Assembly: GCA_965217565.1 (NCBI GenBank)
Contig: CBDCIS010000001.1
Location: 248,001-312,000, forward strand
Length of the DNA: 64,000 bases
Reading direction: 5' to 3'
Source: CBDCIS01 sp965217565
GTDB lineage: Bacteria > Chloroflexota > Dehalococcoidia > Lucifugimonadales > CATOSD01
The notes beneath the pieces are model-generated. The model searched no databases, was not told the origin of the DNA, and saw only the letters and a list, made by a program, of their open reading frames with translations. Shown here in pieces: positions 8,846 to 16,601 of this stretch; positions within the stretch are counted from its first letter, which is position 1, and every line of letters starts with the position of its first letter. Position numbers and translations under genes: made by a program.

Positions 8846-9700
8846 TAAGAGGGTGTGTGAGAAGTCTTGGATATGTATTAGAATGGAGGCATGAAACGCA
8901 AAGCATACCCCAGTGACCTGACTGATGAACAGTGGAAGATGCTCGCTCCGCTACTCCCGGCAGCCAAAACTGGGGGAAGGCCACGTACTGTAGACCTGCG
9001 GGAAGTCGTCAACGGCATTCTATACGTTCTGCGCAACGGTTGCACGTGGCGAGCCATGCCGCATGACCTCCCGCCTTGGGGTACTGTATGGTGGTATTTT
9101 CGGGAGTGGAGAGAGGATGGTACATGGGAACGAGCCAATGACGCTCTCCGAGTCAAGGTCCGGCAGGCCGAGGGGAGGAACCCGACACCTAGCGCTGCTA
9201 TCATAGACAGCCAGTCGGTCAAGACTACGGAAAAAGGGGGCCTCGTGGCTATGACGCTGGCAAGAAGGTCAACGGTCGAAAGCGACATATCATTGTAGAT
9301 ACCATGGGGTTGCTGCTGGCGGTGGTGGTGCATCCTGCCAATATCCAGGATAGGGATGGGGCGAAGCTGGTCATCGATAAATTGATAGGGAGGTTTCCCC
9401 GCATGAGGTTGGTCTGGGCCGATGCTGGCTATGCTGGAAAGCTGGTCGAGTGGGTCTGGGCCCTGACAGGCTGGGCACTCGAGATTGTCAAGCGCCCCAG
9501 GGACAGCCACCGTTTTCAAGTGCTGCCGCGAAGATGGGTGGTCGAACGAACATTCGCGTGGCTCAGCAGGTGCCGTCGGATGAGCAAGGACTACGAAGCT
9601 CTGTCCGATACAACCGAGGCGTGGACCCATATAGCTATGATTCATCTCATGCTCCGACGCTTAGCACCAACCTAATTTGAACTTCTCACACACCCTCTTA
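8846..9700 (+). mobile_element. IS5-family element, copy A (855 bp)
   Basis: The element is bounded by perfect 20-bp inverted repeats TAAGAGGGTGTGTGAGAAGT, in the context C-TA...TA-G, consistent with a CTAG target and TA duplication. Copy B of the same length lies inverted at 22631-23485, and the window starts with the end of another copy. Copy A interrupts the zinc-ribbon gene at 7925. Confidence 0.93.
8891..9675 (+). CDS. IS5-family transposase, two frames with a -1 shift
   Basis: The first frame (8891-9298) gives MKRKAYPSDLTDEQWKMLAP, the DUF4096 region and the first Asp in AAIIDSQSVKTTEKGG. At an A5-G5 run a -1 slip yields TEKGGPRGYDAGKKVNGRKR and the second frame, with the second Asp in LVWADAGYAGK and the final Glu in RRWVVERTFAWLSRCRR. 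The product would be about 261 aa, usual for the IS427-like branch of IS5, in which two-frame transposases are common. The ATG follows TGGAGGC. The same arrangement is in copy B. Confidence 0.9.
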
Positions 9701-9729
9701 GACCAAGCCGCTGGGCCTTCAGCAAGGAA

Positions 9730-10119
9730 TCACCGCCCCGGCGTATTCTTGCGCTGAGCCAGCGCGCCCTCGATGAGAGTGTGTACAGCCGGGCGGTTTG
9801 CGTCATCGAGCGAGCGAATCTTGACGTGCCTCAGCTTTGCGCCGGTTCCCTCCAGCAGTCCCTCCGGGTCTACCAACTCGACGCCCTGGTAGAACCCGAG
9901 GTTGATCCAATTCTTGTGCGGCATAATATAGGCGTAGCCATCGAGCATCTTCCTCGGCCCAACGCCATAGGTCGCCGCGCGGTCGCCGAGCCGCACCACC
10001 TTACACGTGTCAGGATCGACCTCGAAGACAGTCTCCCGCAAAGCGTTCATGATAGGACGCAGAGACTCCTCGGTAATCTGCAGCAGGTCGTCGAAGGTTC
10101 CGAGCTTTGCTTTGGGCAT
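9730..10119 (-). CDS. DUF1801 (YdhG-like) family protein
   Basis: This is a 129-aa cytoplasmic protein with the family pattern AATYGVGPRKMLDGYAYIMP, then NWINLGFYQGVELVDPEGLL and LRHVKIRSLDD. DUF1801 proteins are small single-domain proteins of unclear function, sometimes called iron-chaperone-like. It is complete and lies just outside the left boundary of the 10189-13642 element, so the insertion landed in its upstream region. The 3' end overlaps the expected end of the zinc-ribbon gene on the other strand. Confidence 0.75.
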   Translation of the reverse strand: MPKAKLGTFDDLLQITEESLRPIMNALRETVFEVDPDTCKVVRLGDRAATYGVGPRKMLDGYAYIMPHKNWINLGFYQGVELVDPEGLLEGTGAKLRHVKIRSLDDANRPAVHTLIEGALAQRKNTPGR

Positions 10120-10180
10120 GTGGCGCTGTCCTATACGAGCGATTCAATGGAATTGGTATCGGTTATGGCGGCGGTAACGT

Positions 10181-10188
10181 CAGTCCTT
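10181..10188. repeat. 8-bp target site duplication, left
   Basis: CAGTCCTT directly precedes the left inverted end of the cargo element and is repeated exactly at 13643-13650 after the right end. Confidence 0.85.
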
Positions 10189-10251
10189 GGTAGTGTCTCA
10201 GTTTGGAATGGGGTGGTAAAGTTATGGAGAAAAAGTTGGACCGAGATGGTA

Positions 10252-10509
10252 TTAGGTACTCAGGTATATGCGTACCTTGTGAGCCAGGGCCCCCTGGAGC
10301 TCCTGAATGTACTCTATATCAGTATGAGTCAGACGAGCAGCTAAAAGCCGAGATTGCACCTGAGCGTTTAGCCGAAATACGAACACCTCTGGGTATCGAT
10401 CTTGCTGTGTTGGATCTGCATTGGCGGATGCCATGTCGGAAATGGCGTTTGCAACAGATTCAAGCAGAAGGTCTAGGGCCTCTCGGCTAAGTGTTATCTG
10501 GTTGCTCAT
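10252..10509 (-). CDS. Small hypothetical protein (85 aa)
   Basis: The start MSNQITLSREALDLLLESVA follows AGGAAGGAAGACC, a fair ribosome binding site. The protein has no membrane segment and no recognised domain; the N-terminal half is predicted helical by its heptad-like hydrophobics. It lies inside the cargo element, divergent from the zinc-ribbon gene. Coding status rests on the start context and composition only. Confidence 0.45.
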   Translation of the reverse strand: MSNQITLSREALDLLLESVANAISDMASANADPTQQDRYPEVFVFRLNAQVQSRLLAARLTHTDIEYIQELQGALAHKVRIYLST

Positions 10510-10814
10510 GGTCTTCCTTCCTGGACACTTAGGGCTCCTGTTAGTGATATTCTCAGGCTACCCTCTGTGGGTGAGACAAGTCAATATCGCTTGACGCTGC
10601 ACATAGAAGTATCATACCATGAGAATCGTCACAGCAGTTCTCATGGCAGGGCAAGGCACATCGAGGATCGGCCAATGGCGTGGGGCGCATCGTGCCCCCT
10701 CGTCGGTGTGCTGATAAAGCGTAAGGATGACTGCTGTGACACGTAGCCTCAACCTTGGTCGTCGAGGGGGTTTCCGTGTCACAGCAAGCATGTCGGAAAT
10801 GCCAGAAGGACTTA

Positions 10815-11740
10815 GAGCCTATCCGACAACTCCGGCAGCGCGATATGTTATCCAGGCACAGGCAAAGTGGAGCATAGCAAGATAGTTGTCCAAACGCTTC
10901 TCCCAACGGATGAGCAGGCGTCTGAACCGATTCAGCCAGCTATGGCTGCGCTCGACCACCCAACGGCGGGCGCGGTAACCGGGGAGGGTCTGTTGTTCCT
11001 CCCGCTCTTGGCCTCGGCTGCGGATGTGGGCTGTGTATCCGTACCGTGCCGCCAGCTGCTCAACCTCAGCAAAGTCATAGCCCTTGTCCAGACACAGATG
11101 CTGAGGTTGTCCGGGTCGGGGAACCGGACGTTCCGCCACCATAGATTCGAATGTCGGCTCAACCATCTTCATGTCGTGGCGGTTGGCTCCATCCACACAC
11201 ACCCCTATGGGAATACCGTTCCCCTCTGTCAACAGACTGCGTTTGGTCCCCTTCTTGCCCCGGTCTGTAGGGTTTGGCCCAGTGCCCTCACCCCCCGAGC
11301 GGAGCCTTTGTCATGGCTCCATCCATTGCCTGCCACTGCCAATCTATTCCATGCAGTTGGTCGTATTCAGACAACCCTCGCTCCCACAACTCCTCGAAGA
11401 CTCCGGCGGCTCGCCAACGCTGGAATCGGTCATGCACAGTGCTCGGAGCACCGAACGTGCGAGGCAACGCTTTCCACTGGCAGCCGGTCCGCAGCACGTA
11501 GAAGATTCCATCCATACACTCTCGAGCAGGTTTCCATGGCCTCCCGCCCTTCGGACTCGTCTCCTCTGCAGGCAATATCGGCTCAATCCTCTCCCACAGA
11601 GCATCGGGAATCCGCCAATCAGCGCCTACGCCTCCATGATCGATCTTCGACATGTCTTTCCTCCACTCAAGTAGAATGGAGAAAGTTTATCCAAAGTCTC
11701 TGATATCCAGCAAGGACAATTAAGGTTATCGGATAGGCTC
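10815..11740 (-). mobile_element. IS5-family element (IS1031/ISL2-like, 926 bp)
   Basis: The inverted ends are GAGCCTATCCGACAAC and GAGCCTATCCGATAAC. The flanking direct repeat is TTA at 10812-10814 and 11741-11743, matching the TNA duplications of IS1031-type IS5 elements. It sits inside the zinc-ribbon gene of the cargo element and so is the youngest layer there. Confidence 0.9.
10819..11653 (-). pseudogene. IS5-family transposase with a frame break
   Basis: The first frame (11653 to 11288) encodes WRIPDALWERIEPILPAEET, FYVLRTGCQWKALPRTFGAP and the first catalytic Asp region, ending APLGG at a G6 run followed by TGA. The second frame continues EGTGPNPTDRGKKGTKRSLL with the second Asp in HLCLDKGYDFAEV and Glu in RRWVVERSHSWLNRFRRLL. 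Joining needs a +1 shift, unlike the -1 slips in the other elements, so a one-base indel in the G-run is more likely than programmed frameshifting. The combined length of about 277 aa is normal. Confidence 0.78.
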
Positions 11741-12271
11741 TTAGTACCGGGTTCCAAGTATTGTATCCACTGCGGAGCGCAGCTCGACAAGAGCAAAAAG
11801 GTTCTTGGTGGGACATTGATACTGGCTGTGATAGCCGCTCTCATCATCGGCCTCGTCTTGTGGGCGACCCCCGCTCCCAGCCCGATACCTCAGACACAGT
11901 CCGCTCCTGTTCCTAGGCCGACACTCCGGCCACTGTTTTTCCCTTCGCCCACAAGCCAGTCGGCGCCGGTGCCCGACCCTGGTCTTATTGCCGATGTCCG
12001 CGAGGCCAGGATTCTCTACGAGGAGCTACAAGAGTTCAAGCACGACCCGGAGTTCGTACTGCGCGGGTTCGCGGTATGCTGCCGGTTCAACAAGTGGCTG
12101 AAGCGGGTCGAGGCATTGCGTGATAGGACGGGGATGGAGTTCCTCACGGAGTACGACTTCGTCCCTGGCGACATAATGATACTCGGCATGAATTACGTGA
12201 TGGGTGACTACGACACGCAGGGCACGAAGTGGCTAGAGGCCAAGATAGAGCGAGGTCTCTCAAATCCCTAA

Positions 12272-12500
12272 CTACCGGTTCGAGGGATACCTAGGAGCTA
12301 GACATTGAACTTCGAGCGAGCCAGATATACCCAGGCCATCGGTGCTTTTCACGACGCCTGCGATGGCCGCTGGCCTAGCATCGTACCCCAGGGACATGCG
12401 CTGGCTGGTGAACCTGATGGACGAGATGGCTCCGGGTCCCAGGAGGTCGGGTTCCTAGATCGGCAGCCCGAAAAAGAGAACAAACACTCTACCTATCCCC
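12272..12500. other. Intergenic stretch inside the cargo element
   Basis: I see no supported gene between the zinc-ribbon gene stop and the promoter-like site at 12501. Short frames lack ribosome binding sites. Confidence 0.4.
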
Positions 12501-12530
12501 TTGACAAAGGTAGGTCGTTACGCAGATACT
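12501..12530 (+). promoter_or_regulatory. Candidate sigma-70-type promoter of the Panacea pair
   Basis: TTGACA at 12501-12506 is separated by 18 bp from GATACT at 12525-12530. It leaves an untranslated leader of about 130 nt before the Panacea ATG. The match is by eye only. Confidence 0.4.
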
Positions 12531-12664
12531 AGAACTAAGACTCAGATAGGCTAAGGGAGGATTATACCATTTCTTAGATTAGTCCACAAATACACAGGCC
12601 TGCGCAGTTTCAGTGTATGAGTGATGAACTCTAAGCGCGCCCTTGTGGCGAAAGGGGCCATAAA

Positions 12665-13207
12665 ATGAAAACACAGAATAATTACAACGAACCCAAATTC
12701 AAAGAGCTTGTCCTATACATATCGAGGAGATGCGAGGGAGATCAGACATTTGGAGCAGTGAAGCTAAATAAGCTACTGCTATTCGCAGACTTCTACGCAT
12801 ATGCCGTGACTGGTAAGTCCATAACGGGGGCCGAGTACATGAAACTCGAACGCGGCCCAGCACCTAGGTACATGTCTGCTGTGCGTGAGGAGATGGAGAA
12901 GGCGGGTGATCTGGTGGTTATTCATCGAGAATACTTCGGATATTCTCAAACACGTACCATAGCGCGTCGAGAGCCAGACCTATCCGAGTTCTCTGGACGC
13001 GAAATTGCGTTCGTGGACGCCGCGTTAGAGCAGTATGCGGATGAAAACGCGACAGGCCTGAGTGAACTCTCTCATCAGCTCCCGGGCTGGCAGATGGCAA
13101 CTCTTAAAGAGACGATCCCCTACGAGACGATCTTCATCTCCCCTCGTCGTGCATCGGCAGAAGACGAACAGTGGGCACTTGGGATAGCTAGCCGGCACGG
13201 ATGGTGA
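12665..13207 (+). CDS. Panacea-domain (SocA-like, DUF4065) protein, putative antitoxin
   Basis: This 180-aa soluble protein has the Panacea signature KLNKLLLFADFYAYAVTGKS, then EYMKLERGPAPRYMSAVREE. Panacea domains are known as versatile antitoxins that neutralise many unrelated toxins and are usually encoded beside them. The ATG follows AAAGGGGCC. The following small gene starts 7 bp after the stop, and a terminator ends the pair, so they form a two-gene unit. It is passenger DNA in the element with 17-bp inverted ends. An alternative is a phage or proteolysis-related SocA homologue without a toxin partner. Confidence 0.8.
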   Translation: MKTQNNYNEPKFKELVLYISRRCEGDQTFGAVKLNKLLLFADFYAYAVTGKSITGAEYMKLERGPAPRYMSAVREEMEKAGDLVVIHREYFGYSQTRTIARREPDLSEFSGREIAFVDAALEQYADENATGLSELSHQLPGWQMATLKETIPYETIFISPRRASAEDEQWALGIASRHGW

Positions 13208-13214
13208 ATGAGTA

Positions 13215-13505
13215 ATGCAGAATCCAATGATGCGGGACCTCAAACAGGGGGACCGCTTCTTATGCCAAGCTAAGCTCCTGTTAGGTTCCATTAGTCGTTT
13301 GGATGAGGTACTTAAAGGAATTGAGTGGGCACTTATTCGCAATCCTGAAAGATTCGCTCTCAAAAGCCGACCAGATATGGGAGTTATACATACAAGGCGT
13401 GTTGGCGACCTTCCGTCATATCGCATCCTGTTCCTTTTCGATGAGAACGTAGTTGAGCAACTCTGGATTGAGGAGAGTCCAGCCAGTGAATTGGGCTACG
13501 AGTGA
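13215..13505 (+). CDS. Small protein downstream of Panacea gene, candidate toxin
   Basis: This 96-aa protein (MQNPMMRDLKQGDRFLCQAK) has a C-terminal pattern SYRILFLFDENVVEQLWIEE. That resembles the last strands of RelE/HigB-type mRNA interferases, in which a central YRVLF-like strand precedes an acidic-hydrophobic strand; the resemblance is weak. No catalytic residues can be assigned with confidence. Order (antitoxin first), 7-bp spacing and shared terminator fit a toxin-antitoxin operon. The first ATG in this frame is taken; another ATG at 13208 is in a different frame that stops quickly. Confidence 0.6.
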   Translation: MQNPMMRDLKQGDRFLCQAKLLLGSISRLDEVLKGIEWALIRNPERFALKSRPDMGVIHTRRVGDLPSYRILFLFDENVVEQLWIEESPASELGYE

Positions 13506-13550
13506 TCGTAGCTGTTCAACTAGCTAGAGAGATCACACAGGATGACCCAA

Positions 13551-13577
13551 AGAGCCGTGATGAACGGCTCTTTTTTG
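13551..13577 (+). terminator. Rho-independent terminator of the Panacea pair
   Basis: The stem AGAGCCGT and ACGGCTCT (8 bp) has loop GATGA and is followed by six T. It lies 45 bp after the stop of the small partner gene and inside the cargo element. Confidence 0.88.
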
Positions 13578-13642
13578 TCTATCTCTTGCCTTGAATAAGG
13601 CGCGGCAACGCCCCCCCAACTCAGTCAAACTGAGACACTACC

Positions 13643-13650
13643 CAGTCCTT
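13643..13650. repeat. 8-bp target site duplication, right
   Basis: CAGTCCTT follows the right inverted end of the cargo element and matches 10181-10188 exactly. Confidence 0.85.
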
Positions 13651-13830
13651 TCATAGATTGACATTTTCATTGAACATCTACACAGATTTGAGTAACTGTT
13701 CAGACTTGAGGGGATCTCTCGGAAGATTGATCAACGTGGACAGTCTTTTCATAGCTAAATCGGCACTTCGGAAGTAGAGGACTCTACTCAGATCTCACGA
13801 AGATTGAACAGTTTCACATTTGAAAAAGAC

Positions 13831-13860
13831 TTGACATGTGCGTCAACCCTCGTGTAGGAT
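13831..13860 (+). promoter_or_regulatory. Sigma-70-type promoter of the NYN gene
   Basis: TTGACA at 13831-13836 and TAGGAT at 13855-13860 are spaced by 18 bp. Transcription would start near 13867, giving a leader of about 60 nt before the NYN ATG at 13928. Confidence 0.6.
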
Positions 13861-13871
13861 AGTAGCACTTG

Positions 13872-13924
13872 CTCCCCGTCCGCTGGGTTTTGGTTTCGGC
13901 CTTGACCCCCGGGCGGGTGTTTTT
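13872..13924 (+). promoter_or_regulatory. Terminator-like hairpin in the NYN leader (possible attenuator)
   Basis: CCCGTCCG near the 5' end of the leader can pair with CGGGCGGG (one G-U pair), followed by TGTTTTTGTT immediately before the ATG. The hairpin plus T-run lies between promoter and start codon, and no clear ribosome binding site is seen, so early termination or control of initiation is possible. Confidence 0.4.
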
Positions 13925-13927
13925 GTT

Positions 13928-14527
13928 ATGCGCACAATCGTGTTCTTTGACGGCCAGAACCTATACCATCTGGCAAAATACGCTTGGGCCCCCAGACGTC
14001 TTGGCGAGTCCCACGCATACTCTTGGCCCAGCTACGACGTCAAGAAACTCGCCCAAGCCCTAGTCGACAGGAGACCAGGACGCACCTTAGTAGAGACTCG
14101 CTTCTACACGGGCGTCCCTGATCCCAAGGGTGGTCCGTCGCAGAAGTTTTGGCACGGCTTTTGGTCGAACAAACTCAGGCGTCTGCGGAACTCAGGGACT
14201 TACGTTTACCGCGGTAGAGTAAGCCCCGCAGGACAGGAGAAAGGCGTGGACGTAAGCCTCGCCCTAGATCTGGTTATGGCGACCTATGAGCAGCAATACG
14301 ATGTCGCCATTATCGTGAGCCAAGACTCTGACTTCGGCCCAGCGGTGAGAGCAGCCAAGCAAATCGCGCGAGGGCAGGATCGCTTACTTGTTTTTGAATC
14401 CGCATTCCCCGTCGTCCCTGGCAGCTTTTCGAGACGAGGTGTTCCAGGCACGGACTGGGTTCACATAGACAAGGCAACCTACGATTCCTGCCTCGATCCT
14501 ACGGACTATCGTCCAAAGAACCAGTAA
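13928..14527 (+). CDS. NYN-domain (PIN-like nuclease fold) protein
   Basis: This 199-aa protein matches the NYN family (LabA/DUF88-like), metal-dependent RNases with a PIN-type fold. The first acidic motif is VFFDGQNLYH near the N-terminus, followed by KGVDVSLALDLVMATY and then VSQDSDFGPAVRAAK, which supply the clustered Asp residues of the active site. The start at 13928 was chosen because the conserved first strand MRTIVFFDG begins there. It lies alone behind a good promoter and the hairpin leader. An RNA target is presumed from the family. Confidence 0.83.
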   Translation: MRTIVFFDGQNLYHLAKYAWAPRRLGESHAYSWPSYDVKKLAQALVDRRPGRTLVETRFYTGVPDPKGGPSQKFWHGFWSNKLRRLRNSGTYVYRGRVSPAGQEKGVDVSLALDLVMATYEQQYDVAIIVSQDSDFGPAVRAAKQIARGQDRLLVFESAFPVVPGSFSRRGVPGTDWVHIDKATYDSCLDPTDYRPKNQ

Positions 14528-14560
14528 GCTCTCCAACGCCCAGTCAGCGCCACCAACCTC

Positions 14561-15685
14561 CTAGTAGCTGCGGAAGAGCGCGCCCCACTCCGTCTCGAGC
14601 GCCTCTCTCACGCGCCGGCGTCCCCTCACGGGAAGCCAGTAGCCGTTGTGATAGACGTTGGAACCCGCTATCGCCAGATTCACCAGCGGCGACCTCAGCA
14701 GGAAGCTCTCCAACCGCTTCAGCGGGCCCCAATAGACCAGCTTCTGAAAGCGGCTGGCGAAGGTGTTCTCGGAGCCGGTGAAGCGCCAGTCCACCTCCGA
14801 GATGTCCTCACCCACGACGTCGATCTCGCCGACTTCGCCGCATCCCAAGCCCGCTTCGTGCGCGAGCCTGATGAAGCCGATAGACATGGGGTCGAAGCCC
14901 ATGATCTTCGCCGCGATCGCGTCAATAGCGACCTGGTCCGCGCCCGCGAGGATGACGTTCTTCATGTGCCAGCGCATCGCACGAGGGCCGGGACCGTCGC
15001 CGGCGAACGTGCCGTCGGTGACCGCGAAGATGCCCGGATGTATCTCCTGCTGTATCCTCAGCAAGTCAACCAGGGTCTCGTGGATAACCGAGTGCGTCCA
15101 GTGCCGATTGTGGTTCAGCAGGCCGCCGAAGGCGTTCTTCATCGCGCCCGTGATGGTGGTGAACACGTGCGTCTTGAGGGTGGGCAGGTGAACGATGTTC
15201 TTGCCGGGCAGCGCCTCGGGAATCCTGAAGCCCCGCGGATACACCTTGTCCAGCGCCAGCAGAGGAACGCTCGGCTCGTAGTCGATCCACTTCGCCTCCT
15301 CGAGATGCAGGCTTTGCAGGGCGTACTTCTCTTCAACCGCCTTGTGCTTGTTGTTCAGCGCGCCCTCGTGGGCGTCAACCACCACGGTGCCGTTGTGAGT
15401 GGGGACCAGGTCTCGGTAGCCGTCCGACTGGAGCGCCCTGATGACCCCTTCGAGCTGCCAGGGCGTCGTCGAGCAGGCGGGATAGTAGTGCTGCCAGGAT
15501 ATGTTGATCTTGAGCAGCGTCGCCGCGTCCTTTGGGAGGCTGTCCTGGTAGTCGGCCATACGCATAGCGCGGCCAACGTCGTCCAGAACCGTCTCCGGCG
15601 ACGTATAGACCACCGCCACCTTTGGCCTGGCGGACACGCCGGCATCGGCGCGGACTCGATATTCGGACTTCGTGGTGGTTGCCAT
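14561..15685 (-). CDS. DUF362 domain-containing protein
   Basis: This 374-aa protein has the DUF362 features KINISWQHYYPACSTTPWQL, NIVHLPTLKTHVFTTITGAM, KNAFGGLLNHNRHWTH and VTDGTFAGDGPGPR. Family members are often fused to ferredoxin domains and occur in redox or anaerobic contexts, but here no CxxCxxC cluster is seen. The catalytic role is unknown. There is no signal peptide. The gene is monocistronic and convergent with the NYN gene. Confidence 0.83.
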   Translation of the reverse strand: MATTTKSEYRVRADAGVSARPKVAVVYTSPETVLDDVGRAMRMADYQDSLPKDAATLLKINISWQHYYPACSTTPWQLEGVIRALQSDGYRDLVPTHNGTVVVDAHEGALNNKHKAVEEKYALQSLHLEEAKWIDYEPSVPLLALDKVYPRGFRIPEALPGKNIVHLPTLKTHVFTTITGAMKNAFGGLLNHNRHWTHSVIHETLVDLLRIQQEIHPGIFAVTDGTFAGDGPGPRAMRWHMKNVILAGADQVAIDAIAAKIMGFDPMSIGFIRLAHEAGLGCGEVGEIDVVGEDISEVDWRFTGSENTFASRFQKLVYWGPLKRLESFLLRSPLVNLAIAGSNVYHNGYWLPVRGRRRVREALETEWGALFRSY

Positions 15686-15967
15686 TACTCATCCCCGCGC
15701 AGCCTGGTTGAGCGATGCTGCCACTCGATTATAGGCTTTTGCCGCCCAAATAGTCCACTACAATCTCGCGTATTTGGCGCGACCGGACAACATAAGAAAC
15801 CGAGAAATCGGCGGATATGTTACGGGCGGGGAATTGTTGCATTCGGTGAGATCGTATGCTAGAATATCACCATCGGTCGCATAGCTGTTCCCATGGAAAC
15901 TTGCAACGCTCGTGGACCTTGGTGATCAGATGTCGCCCAGAACAAATTAATCGTAAGGAGATCACCG

Positions 15968-16312
15968 ATGGTTTACGAAGATAGGACATTGTCTTGTGTG
16001 GAGTGCGGCGCATCATTCATCTTTAGCGTGGATGATCAGCAGTACCATGCAGAAAAGGGTTATACCAACGAGCCCAAGCGTTGCACCCCCTGCAGGCAGG
16101 CACGACGCTCGGAGCGCCGGTACGGCGACAGCGTGGGCGGCGGCGGGTTTGGCGGTGGAAGCATGGCGCCGCGCCAGATGTATCCCGTTACATGCGCCCA
16201 GTGCGGTTCGGATGCTGAGGTGCCGTTCCGCCCGCGGGGCGACCGTCCCGTTTACTGCAACGACTGCTACAGGCAGCAGCGCGATACGCAGCGAAGCGGC
16301 TCGTATCGCTAA
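15968..16312 (+). CDS. CxxC-x17-CxxC zinc-ribbon protein
   Basis: This 114-aa protein has two zinc ribbons. The first is CVECGASFIFS...CTPCRQAR; the second is CAQCGSDAEVPF...YCNDCYRQQR. A Gly-rich linker of about 15 residues joins them. Single and double versions of this domain are common in Chloroflexota; binding of nucleic acid or protein is assumed, not shown. The ATG follows TAAGGAGATCACCG. A terminator at 16365 ends the unit. Confidence 0.82.
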   Translation: MVYEDRTLSCVECGASFIFSVDDQQYHAEKGYTNEPKRCTPCRQARRSERRYGDSVGGGGFGGGSMAPRQMYPVTCAQCGSDAEVPFRPRGDRPVYCNDCYRQQRDTQRSGSYR

Positions 16313-16364
16313 TCACCCGGTTAGGCTCCTCCTAACTCAGGAGTGAATCACAAAGCGCATTCGT

Positions 16365-16402
16365 CCCGCCGACGCCAAATCGGGGTCGGCGGGCTTTTCT
16401 TT
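16365..16402 (+). terminator. Rho-independent terminator after the zinc-ribbon gene
   Basis: The 9-bp stem CCCGCCGAC / GTCGGCGGG is followed by CTTTTCTTTG. It lies 53 bp downstream of the stop. Confidence 0.85.
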
Positions 16403-16601
16403 GTCGTCGCGAGTGTCTCGGCCCTGCGGCAGTGCCGCTTTTCGGCTCCCCCTTTGCTGAAACTCCGGTCGATGTTATACTGCCGGCAGAGAAGCCCCAT
16501 TAGCTGGCCCACCAGGTGTATGCGCGCGGTCTGGCGGATGCGGACAAGATAAGCGTGTTCCAACTCACGCGGGCCGCGGAGTCAAAGACTGAAGGAGTCA
16601 T

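Larger units (their letters stand above)
10776..12271 (+). pseudogene. Zinc-ribbon membrane protein, interrupted by an IS5-family element
   Basis: A GTG start behind GAGGGGG gives MSQQACRKCQKDLE; the IS enters after codon 13. Past 11740 the frame resumes through the duplicated TTA as LVPGSKYCIHCGAQLDKSKK, so the two CxxC halves of one zinc ribbon are split. A membrane segment (LILAVIAALIIGLVLW), a Pro/Ser/Thr-rich linker and a soluble C-terminal domain (REARILYEELQEFKHDPEFV) follow. The layout, cytoplasmic zinc ribbon, single transmembrane helix, outer domain, is common for small envelope proteins of unknown role. Precise loss of the IS would restore the frame. Confidence 0.8.
10189..13642. 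mobile_element. Cargo element without own transposase (mobile insertion cassette), carries a Panacea TA-like pair
   Basis: The inverted ends are GGTAGTGTCTCAGTTTG at 10189-10205 and its exact complement at 13626-13642 (17 of 17). Immediately outside is the direct repeat CAGTCCTT at 10181-10188 and 13643-13650 (8 of 8), the signature of transposition. Inside are a small minus-strand frame, a zinc-ribbon membrane-protein gene interrupted by an IS5-family element, a Panacea-domain gene and a small partner gene. No transposase fitting these ends is present, so movement would need one supplied in trans. GG-starting ends with 8-bp duplications occur in IS256, ISL3 and IS1595 families; I cannot choose among them. 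Confidence 0.85.

Noticed and set aside
14648..15862. 404-codon open frame on the plus strand
   Set aside because: It is the mirror of the DUF362 gene and shows no recognisable motif.
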